64,000 nucleotides of DNA from assembly GCF_040640155.1 (NCBI RefSeq), contig NZ_JBFABE010000019.1, positions 61,606 to 125,605 on the forward strand. Direction: 5' to 3'. The notes below the pieces were generated by a model that was given only the letters and a program-made list of their open reading frames with translations, did no database searches and was not told the DNA's origin. Made by a program: the position numbers and the translations under genes. The stretch comes from Streptosporangium sp040640155 (GTDB lineage: Bacteria; Actinomycetota; Actinomycetes; Streptosporangiales; Streptosporangiaceae). Shown piece by piece: positions 57,942 through 64,000 of the stretch. Position 1 is the stretch's first letter; each line of letters starts with the position of its first letter.

Positions 57942-59228
57942 ATGGACAGCTCCCCCACGCGCCGCGGATTCCTGAAGGGGTCCGTGCTCTTCGTCGCCGG
58001 CGCCGCGGTCTCCGCCTGTTCCGGCGGCGACCCCATGGCCAAGGCGGGGGGCGCCTCCCCCGCGGGCGCCCCCAAGATCACGCTGAACCACTGGTACCAC
58101 GAGTACGGCGAGGCGGGCACCCAGCAGGCGGCCATGCGCTACGCCGCCGATTTCACCAAGGCCAACCCGGACATCGCCGTCAAGGTGTCCTGGATCCCCG
58201 GCGACTACGCGACCAAGTGGACGGCCGCGGTGCTCACCCCGGGCGGCCCGGACGTCTACGAGGTCAACGACGTCAGCCCGAACATGGTCAAGGCCAACCA
58301 GGTCGCCCCGCTCGACGACGTCCTCGGCGCGGAGAAGGCCGACTTCGACCCCAAGGTGCTGGAGGCGTACACCTGGGGCGGCAAGGTCTACGCCGTCCCC
58401 ATGGTCGTCGACCTGATGCTGCTCTTCTACCGCCCGTCCCTGTTCCAGAAGGCCGGGCTGCCCGTCCCGACCACCTTCGACGAGCTGTCCGGGGCGGCGA
58501 AGAAGCTCACCGCGGGCAAGCAGAAGGGCCTGTTCGTCGGGAACGACGGGGTCGGCCCGCTGGCCACGGTCGTCCCGTGGTCCAACGGCAACCCGCTGGT
58601 CCGGGACCGGGAGATCGTCTACGACGACCCGGCGGTGGTCGAGGTGCTGACCGCGCTGAAGGAGCTCTACGACGCCAAGGCCACCCTGCAGGGCTACTCC
58701 ACCGACTGGTGGGACCCGGGCGCGCTCGTCACCGGCGCCGCCGCCATGCAGTGGGGCGGCCTCTGGGCCGTGCCCGCCATGACCGAGGCGCTCGGCGACG
58801 ACGTCGGCACCTTCCCGCTGCCCGCGTTCAAGGCCGGCGGCGAGCCGGTGGTCAACATGGGCGGCTGGGTGCAGGTCGTCAACGGCAAGAGCGCCAACCT
58901 GGAGGCCGCCAAGCGCTACGTCCGCTGGCTGTGGGTGGAGAACACCGCCGCGCAGACCGACTGGAACCTCGCCTACGGCTTCCATCTCCCGCCGCGCACC
59001 AGCATCGCCACCCAGGCCGACAAGCTGCGGACCGGGCTCGCCAAGACCGTGATGGACGCCACCACCGCCAACGGCGTCAAGCAGCCCGCGCTGTGGACAC
59101 CCGAGGTGCGCCAGCCGTACACCGACGCGGTCACCGCGATCGTCAAGAAGGACGCCGACCCGGCCAGGACGCTCGCCGAGGCGGCCAAGCGCTCCCAGGA
59201 CATCCTCGACCAGATGCCCGCGCTGTGA
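57942..59228 (+). CDS. Sugar ABC transporter solute-binding lipoprotein, 428 aa
   Basis: The N-terminus has twin Arg (Arg7-Arg8, TRRGFLKG) followed by a lipobox (VSAC, Cys26), so it is probably a Tat-exported lipoprotein. The mature part is a family 1 extracellular solute-binding protein with Trp-rich sugar-site segments (NHWYHEYGEAG, STDWWDPGAL, MQWGGLWAV). It would capture an oligosaccharide for the permeases encoded next. ATG 57942 is preceded by GAGAGGTGA; an in-frame GTG at 57933 is less likely. The stop overlaps the permease start by 4 nt. Confidence 0.92.
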   Translation: MDSSPTRRGFLKGSVLFVAGAAVSACSGGDPMAKAGGASPAGAPKITLNHWYHEYGEAGTQQAAMRYAADFTKANPDIAVKVSWIPGDYATKWTAAVLTPGGPDVYEVNDVSPNMVKANQVAPLDDVLGAEKADFDPKVLEAYTWGGKVYAVPMVVDLMLLFYRPSLFQKAGLPVPTTFDELSGAAKKLTAGKQKGLFVGNDGVGPLATVVPWSNGNPLVRDREIVYDDPAVVEVLTALKELYDAKATLQGYSTDWWDPGALVTGAAAMQWGGLWAVPAMTEALGDDVGTFPLPAFKAGGEPVVNMGGWVQVVNGKSANLEAAKRYVRWLWVENTAAQTDWNLAYGFHLPPRTSIATQADKLRTGLAKTVMDATTANGVKQPALWTPEVRQPYTDAVTAIVKKDADPARTLAEAAKRSQDILDQMPAL

Positions 59229-60265
59229 ACCCGGCCCCCGCGACCGAGGCGCCCTCCACCGGGGGCGCCGGCGGGCCCGCGCCGAGACGCCCGTGGCGGA
59301 CGGGGCCGGGCGGGCGGGCGGCGGGCCGGGCGGGGTGGGCGGGGTGGGCGCGGAACTGGCCCGCCTGGCGCGCGTTCCTCGTCCTCACGCTGCCGATGGT
59401 GGCCGGGCTGTTCGTGTTCAAGTACGTGGCGATCGGCTGGGGCCTGCTGCTCAGCTTCAACGAGGCCCGCGGCACGATCAGCCTGGGCGCCTGGAACGGC
59501 CTGGAGAACTACCGGCGCCTGCTGACCGACCCGGCGTTCACCAGGTCCCTGGTCACGATCGTGGTGTTCACGCTGATCATCGTGCCGGTGACGTTCGCGT
59601 TCGCGCTGGGCCTGGCCGTGCTGGTGAACCGCCTGCGCGGGGGCCGGGCGTTCTTCCGGACGACCTTCTTCATCCCGGCGGCCGTCTCGTACGTGGTCGG
59701 CGCCCTGGTGTGGAAGATGAGCCTGTTCAGCGGCACGCCCTCGGGGGTGGCCAACAGCCTGGCCTACCTGCTGGGGTACGAGGAGTCGATCGGCTGGGTG
59801 GCCACCGTGGACCCGCCGCTGTACTGGATCGTGCTGGTCACCGTCCGGCTCTGGCTGCAGACCGGCTTCTACATGATCCTCTTCCTGGCCGGGATCCAGC
59901 AGATCCCCGCCCAGCTCTACGAGGCCGCGCGGGTCGACGGGGCCGAGTCGGGGTGGCGGCTGTTCCGTCACATCACCTGGCCGATGCTGCGCAACACCTC
60001 GGTGGCGGTCACCCTGCTGCTGATCATCAACGCCTTCCAGGCGTTCGACGAGTTCTACAACATCCTCGCCTCCAACCTGTCGGGGCTGGGCGGCGCGGAC
60101 GGCAGGACCCCGCTGATCTACCTGTTCCAGACCGCGCTCGGCGAGCAGAACTACGGCGCGGGCTCGGCGGGCGCGTTCGTCGTCACGCTGCTCATCGTGG
60201 CCTTCACGCTGCTGCAGGGCCGCTTCGCCGGTTTCGGCAGGTCGGCCGAGGAGGAGGCCCGATGA
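59225..60265 (+). CDS. Sugar ABC transporter permease (MalF-like), 346 aa
   Basis: A disordered Pro/Gly/Arg-rich N-terminus (about residues 1-45) is followed by six transmembrane helices. The EAA loop is seen as YEAARVDGAESGWRLFRHITWPML (about 236-259), which contacts an ATPase. GTG 59225 overlaps the binding-protein stop (GTGA). No ATPase gene is encoded in the operon; a shared MsiK-type ATPase is usual for such actinomycete sugar importers. Confidence 0.93.
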   Translation: MNPAPATEAPSTGGAGGPAPRRPWRTGPGGRAAGRAGWAGWARNWPAWRAFLVLTLPMVAGLFVFKYVAIGWGLLLSFNEARGTISLGAWNGLENYRRLLTDPAFTRSLVTIVVFTLIIVPVTFAFALGLAVLVNRLRGGRAFFRTTFFIPAAVSYVVGALVWKMSLFSGTPSGVANSLAYLLGYEESIGWVATVDPPLYWIVLVTVRLWLQTGFYMILFLAGIQQIPAQLYEAARVDGAESGWRLFRHITWPMLRNTSVAVTLLLIINAFQAFDEFYNILASNLSGLGGADGRTPLIYLFQTALGEQNYGAGSAGAFVVTLLIVAFTLLQGRFAGFGRSAEEEAR

Positions 60266-61176
60266 CGGCGACGACACCGGTGACACCGCCGACACCGGCG
60301 ACACCGGCGACACCGGCGACGGGGTCCGCGAGGCCGGTGAGGCCCGCACGGCCGGTGAGGAGGCGGAACCTGGGCTCCTACCTGGCGGTCGTGGTGCTCG
60401 CGGTGCCGTTCCTGCTCCCGTTCTACCTGCTGGTGCGCAACGCGCTGACGAGCAGGCGGGAACTCGGCTCGCTGGACTGGCACTGGTGGCCCGAGACGGT
60501 GAGCCTCCAGGGGTTCGCCGACGCCTTCGGCAACGAGGCCGTGCCGCTCACCCACGCGCTGTGGAACTCCACGCTGATCTCGACGATCTCCGCCCCGGTG
60601 GCGACGCTGCTGGCCTCCATGGCCGGGTACGGCCTGGCCCGGATCCCGGTCCCCGCGTCCAGGCCGGTGTTCTTCTTCATCATCGTCACGATGATGGTGC
60701 CGGGCGCCGCGACGTTCATCCCCACGTTCGTCGTGGTGGGCTCGATGGGCGGGGTGAACACGCTGTGGGGGCTCATCGTGCCCGGCCTGTTCAGCGCGTT
60801 CGCGGTGCTGCTGTTCCGCGGGTTCTACCTGCGCTTCCCGCGCGAGCTGGAGGACGCGGGCCGGGTGGACGGCCTGGGCCACCTCGGCCTCTACCTGCGG
60901 CTGGCGCTGCCCAACTCGGGCGCGCTGTTCGCCTCGCTCGGCATCCTGTCCTTCATCGAGCACTGGAACGCCTTCCTGTGGCCGCTGGTCATCGGCCAGG
61001 ACCCGGAGTTCTGGACCGTGCAGGTGGCGCTCTCCACCAACCTCAACCAGCAGGCGGTCAACCTGCCGGCCCTCTTCGCCGGGGCCCTGGTGGCCATCCT
61101 GCCCCTGGTCGCCCTGTTCCTCGTCGCCCAGCGCTACATCGTCAGGGGCGTCCTGCTCAGCGGCGTCAAAGGCTGA
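60262..61176 (+). CDS. Sugar ABC transporter permease (MalG-like), 304 aa
   Basis: After a short Thr/Pro repeat N-terminus (encoded by a 9-nt ACACCGGCG repeat at 60273-60318) come six helices with the permease motif ELEDAGRVDGLGHLGLYLRLALP (about residues 196-218). It pairs with the upstream permease to form the membrane channel. It starts at ATG 60262 within the previous stop. The operon continues with the secreted GH43 gene 25 nt downstream. Confidence 0.93.
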   Translation: MTATTPVTPPTPATPATPATGSARPVRPARPVRRRNLGSYLAVVVLAVPFLLPFYLLVRNALTSRRELGSLDWHWWPETVSLQGFADAFGNEAVPLTHALWNSTLISTISAPVATLLASMAGYGLARIPVPASRPVFFFIIVTMMVPGAATFIPTFVVVGSMGGVNTLWGLIVPGLFSAFAVLLFRGFYLRFPRELEDAGRVDGLGHLGLYLRLALPNSGALFASLGILSFIEHWNAFLWPLVIGQDPEFWTVQVALSTNLNQQAVNLPALFAGALVAILPLVALFLVAQRYIVRGVLLSGVKG

Positions 61177-61200
61177 CCCCCCTTCGAGAGGAGTCCTCTC

Positions 61201-62727
61201 ATGCCCCGTCCCCGTCCCCGCCGCCTCCTCCCTCCGCTGTCCGCGCTCTGCCTGGCCCTGGCCTGCGCGCTGGGGGCCGCCGCCCCCGTCCGGGCCGCGT
61301 CGGTTCAGGGCGCGTCCGCCACGGCGCCGGCCGGCGTCACGTCCGTCCAGGACGCGCCGGCCCGTACCGTGTCCGCTCAGGCCGCGCCGGTCACGGTGCC
61401 GGTCGGCGTACCGTTCACCGACACCTCCGGCAACGCGCTGCACGCCCACGGCGGCGGCGTCCTCAAGGTCGGCGCGTACTACTACTGGTTCGGGGAGAAC
61501 CGCAACGCCGACGGCACGTTCCGCTACGTCTCGGCGTACCGGTCGACGGACCTGAGGAACTGGGAGTTCCGCAACCACGTGCTGACCCAGTCCAGCGCGG
61601 CCGAGCTGCGGGTCGCCAACATCGAGCGGCCGAAGGTCGTCTTCAACGCGAGCACCGGCCAGTTCGTCATGTGGATGCACAAGGAGAACGGCAGGGACTA
61701 CGGCGAGGCGCGGGCGGCCGTGGCGGTCTCCTCCACGGTGGACGGGAACTACACCTACCTGCGCAGCTTCCGGCCGCTCGGGCACATGTCCCGGGACATC
61801 ACCGCGTTCGTGGACACCGACGGCACCGGTTACATGATCTCGGCCGCCGACGAGAACTACGACCTGCACGTCTACCGGCTGACCGCGAACTACACCGACG
61901 TCGCGACCCTGGTACGCGTCTGGGACGGCGACCACCGGGAGGCGCCGGCCCTGTTCAAGCGGAACGGCGTCTACTTCATGCTGACCTCCGGCGCGACCGG
62001 CTGGAGTCCCAACCAGGCGAAGTACGCCACCGCGACCAGCATCACGGGCCCGTGGAGCGCCTGGCAGAACGCGGGCGACAGCCTCACCTTCGGCTCCCAG
62101 CCGGCCTACGTCCTGCCGGTCCAGGGCAGCCAGGGCACCTCTTACCTGTACCTGGGCGACCGGTGGGCCGGGGCCTGGGGCGGACCGGTCAACGACTCCC
62201 GGTACGTGTGGCTGCCGGTGCGGTTCTCCGGCGACACGACGATGAGCCTGACCTACACCCGTCAGGTCACGATCGACGCGGCGGTCGGCACGATCAACGC
62301 CGTCGGCTCCGGCTACGACCGGCTCACCGTGCGCCACTCCGGCAAGTGCGCCGACGTCACGGACCAGTCCACCGCCGACGGCGCCGCCGTGATCCAGTAC
62401 ACCTGCGGCGGCGGCACCAACCAGCAGTGGCGCATCCAGACGATCACCGGGGGTTACGTCCAGATCGTCGCCCGCCACTCGGGCAAGTGCCTGGACGTCA
62501 ACGGCGCGAGCACCGCCGACGGCGCCGCGATCCAGCAGTACGCATGCGGCACGGGGACCAACCAGCAGTTCAAGCTGGCCGACGCCGGAGGCGGCTACCT
62601 GCGGCTGGTCGCCCGCCACTCGGGCAAGTGCGTGGACCTTCCGGGCGCCTCGCAGGACGACGTCCAGTTCAAGCAGTACCCCTGCGGCACCGGCACCCAC
62701 CAGCAGTTCACCCGCGCCGCGCTCTGA
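61201..62727 (+). CDS. Secreted GH43-type galactanase-like enzyme with ricin B domain, 508 aa
   Basis: A signal peptide (about 1-33) and an Ala/Val/Gln-rich spacer (about 34-65) precede a five-bladed-propeller glycosidase domain (about 65-365) with AHGGGVLKVGAYYYWFGE (about 82-99), NIERPKVVFN and HREAPALFKRNGVYFML. These match GH43 enzymes, best the exo-beta-1,3-galactanase group, by recollection. The C-terminal ricin-B/CBM13 domain (about 375-505) has QxW-like repeats (three HSGKC...QQ units). It probably trims galactan side chains outside the cell. GAGAGGAG lies 8 nt before ATG 61201. It is the last gene of the LacI-controlled ABC operon. Confidence 0.82.
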   Translation: MPRPRPRRLLPPLSALCLALACALGAAAPVRAASVQGASATAPAGVTSVQDAPARTVSAQAAPVTVPVGVPFTDTSGNALHAHGGGVLKVGAYYYWFGENRNADGTFRYVSAYRSTDLRNWEFRNHVLTQSSAAELRVANIERPKVVFNASTGQFVMWMHKENGRDYGEARAAVAVSSTVDGNYTYLRSFRPLGHMSRDITAFVDTDGTGYMISAADENYDLHVYRLTANYTDVATLVRVWDGDHREAPALFKRNGVYFMLTSGATGWSPNQAKYATATSITGPWSAWQNAGDSLTFGSQPAYVLPVQGSQGTSYLYLGDRWAGAWGGPVNDSRYVWLPVRFSGDTTMSLTYTRQVTIDAAVGTINAVGSGYDRLTVRHSGKCADVTDQSTADGAAVIQYTCGGGTNQQWRIQTITGGYVQIVARHSGKCLDVNGASTADGAAIQQYACGTGTNQQFKLADAGGGYLRLVARHSGKCVDLPGASQDDVQFKQYPCGTGTHQQFTRAAL

Positions 62728-62767
62728 CCCCGCGACGGCGGCCGCCCCGCCCCCCTTCCCGCCCGTC

Positions 62768-62806
62768 CCCGTCTCGCGTACCGGCAGGCCCGGTAGGCGA
62801 GGCGGG
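62768..62806. terminator. Hairpin ending the ABC/GH43 operon
   Basis: Two 17-nt arms around a 5-nt loop pair at 15 of 17 positions (CCCGTCTCGCGTACCGG against CCGGTAGGCGAGGCGGG). It lies 40 nt after the GH43 stop. Confidence 0.8.
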
Positions 62807-62924
62807 ACTTACCGGCGCATTCAACGGACAAGATAAGAAAGTGTCCAAATGCGGACATGATGGCAACCGAAGATCCTTGCGACACGTCTCTCCTATTGCC
62901 CCATGTGTCGCTACAGGAGTCGCC

Positions 62925-63803
62925 GTGCGAGCCCCCTCTGTCATCTCCGCCGTCCTCCTGGCCTGCGGACCGGCCCTGCTCTCCCTTCCGGCGCACGCGG
63001 CCGTGCCCGAGACGCCGAGGAGCCGGACCGCCGCCGTGCACGTGATCACCACCATCGTGGAGTACGAGTGCACGACCGACGGCGAGACCCAGCCGCAGAA
63101 CATCAAGGTCCAGGTCGAGCTGACCCTGCCGGCCACCGCCACGCCGAACACGCAGGCGACCATCGGCTGGCGCGGGATCTACGCGGCCGGCACCGGCCTG
63201 AAGGCGCCCGCCGCGGGGCTCACGACCGGCACCTCGCTGTACGCGTACGCGGGCATCAGCGGGATGTCCGGGCTGACGTCCGCCACCGGGACGGGGGTGC
63301 TCGATCCGGTCGCCGCGGGCCAGGTGATCCCGCTGCCGGCGACCACGGTCGAGTTGAGGACCACCCCCTCCAACGCCGGGACGGGCAAGGTGAAGCCGGG
63401 TGCCCTGAACTTCGGGACGGCTCCCCAGAATCCGGTGATCGAGTGCGAGGTCGGCAACAAGGATCTCCTGACCCCCTACGACCTCGTGATCGGCGGTACC
63501 GGCGGGACGGCTCCGGACACCGGCACCGAGCAGCAGACCGACACGAGCACCGACACGAGCACCGACACCGCTACTGACACCGGTACCGACACCGACACGG
63601 GCACCGACACCGACGCCGGGGCGGACACCGACGCCGAGGACGCCGGGGCCGGTGAGGTGGACAGGACCCCGGCGGGGTCGGCGGAGACCGGGGGCGGTGG
63701 TGAGGCCGGGCCCGACGGCCGGCCGCTCGTGGCGACCGGCTCCCTGCTCGTGATCACCGCCGCCGGCGGGCTCATGTTGCGCCGTCGCCGTGTCGCGCGC
63801 TGA
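62925..63803 (+). CDS. Secreted surface protein with Asp/Thr repeats and LPXTG-like tail, 292 aa
   Basis: A signal peptide (about 1-25) is followed by a beta-rich domain (about 40-190, IVEYECTTDGETQPQNIKVQVEL with two Cys) resembling the choice-of-anchor or DUF6801-like domains of actinomycete surface proteins. A low-complexity Asp/Thr/Gly stretch (about 197-240) then leads to a VATG motif, a hydrophobic helix and RRRR at the C-terminus. This is a sortase-like sorting signal, with LVATG in place of LAxTG. AGGAG lies 5 nt before GTG 62925. It is anchored to the wall or membrane; the function is unknown. Confidence 0.7.
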   Translation: MRAPSVISAVLLACGPALLSLPAHAAVPETPRSRTAAVHVITTIVEYECTTDGETQPQNIKVQVELTLPATATPNTQATIGWRGIYAAGTGLKAPAAGLTTGTSLYAYAGISGMSGLTSATGTGVLDPVAAGQVIPLPATTVELRTTPSNAGTGKVKPGALNFGTAPQNPVIECEVGNKDLLTPYDLVIGGTGGTAPDTGTEQQTDTSTDTSTDTATDTGTDTDTGTDTDAGADTDAEDAGAGEVDRTPAGSAETGGGGEAGPDGRPLVATGSLLVITAAGGLMLRRRRVAR

Positions 63804-64000
63804 CCCGGGCCGCCGACGCCTCGTCCGAGCCTCGGCTCGGATCCCGGCCGGGCTCGGGCCCACGCTCGGAGCGGGCCCAGGCTCGGAGCGGGCCCAGGCT
63901 CGGAGCGGGCTCGGCTCGGGTCAGGGGCCGTTGCGAGCTGTTCGTCGCGGCGCCGCCGGGAACGCTCACCGGCGAGTCCACCCCGTTCTATCTCTACGAT
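63804..64000. other. Window end, GC-rich with tandem repeats
   Basis: No complete gene is supported. A 17-bp repeat is listed separately. A gene may begin beyond the window. Confidence 0.4.
63864..63910. repeat. 17-bp tandem repeat at window end
   Basis: GCTCGGAGCGGGCCCAG occurs at 63864 and 63881, and a third truncated copy begins at 63898. It is non-coding. Confidence 0.9.

Noticed and set aside
60151..62700. 849-codon minus-strand frame opposite the permease and GH43 genes
   Set aside because: It spans two real genes on the other strand and shows only compositional bias.

Overview
The window is a very GC-rich actinomycete chromosome segment. No rRNA, tRNA, CRISPR array, integrase or transposase was seen. 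The WhiJ-type XRE/DUF397/ATPase regulatory trio, NarL-type two-component pair, sugar ABC operon without its own ATPase, LacI operators, GH81 and F420-type oxidoreductase suggest a filamentous soil actinomycete. Streptosporangiales is my guess, but the family is not proven from this sequence alone.

Layout. 0-4 kb: a small unknown protein, an RDD membrane protein, a large WXG-type (type VII-like) protein, a lipoprotein and a small WVG-motif protein. 4-6.7 kb: WhiJ-like developmental regulatory module (DUF397, XRE/DUF5753, anti-sigma-like ATPase). 6.8-15.3 kb: MFS exporter, a fused methylase-specificity N6-adenine DNA methylase without restriction subunit, membrane proteins, a two-component system and a beta-lactamase-family gene remnant. 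16.2-21.9 kb: a compact operon encoding a PLP-dependent decarboxylase, an adenylate-forming (PaaK/EhpF-like) enzyme and four divergent paralogues of a small AidA/PixA-like protein, ending in a perfect 17-bp hairpin. This is the least explained system in the window. 22.3-28.1 kb: Ser/Thr kinase with TPR-like tail, a D-2-hydroxyacid dehydrogenase, an M20 amidohydrolase and an HxlR regulator.

28.2-39.8 kb: an enediyne polyketide core on the minus strand (UnbL/DUF1702, UnbV, UnbU, PksE, thioesterase). All five genes overlap by 4 nt or less, and two small membrane-protein genes follow. An MFS transporter (41.3-42.6 kb) lies upstream after a 1.5-kb gap. The usual accessory genes (E2, E6-E9, E11, apoprotein, glycosyltransferases) are not next to it.

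42.9-64 kb: a carbohydrate-oriented region. It has an anti-sigma-like ATPase under a perfect CebR/CelR-type palindrome, an LLM oxidoreductase, a tandem pair of secreted 361-aa paralogues, a SalK/SCO6745-like protein, a secreted GH81 endo-beta-1,3-glucanase under two LacI-type palindromes, and an Nramp metal transporter. A divergent LacI-controlled locus follows: DUF2264 protein, LacI and hydroxyacid dehydrogenase on one side, ABC importer and GH43-ricin B enzyme on the other. Both arms carry a GTAACCGGTTAC operator. The gene content suggests uptake and trimming of a galactan or arabinogalactan-like plant polymer. A secreted Asp/Thr-repeat protein closes the window.

Many intergenic stretches carry short GC-rich tandem repeats. 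Most long open frames opposite the real genes are GC-driven shadows and were left out.
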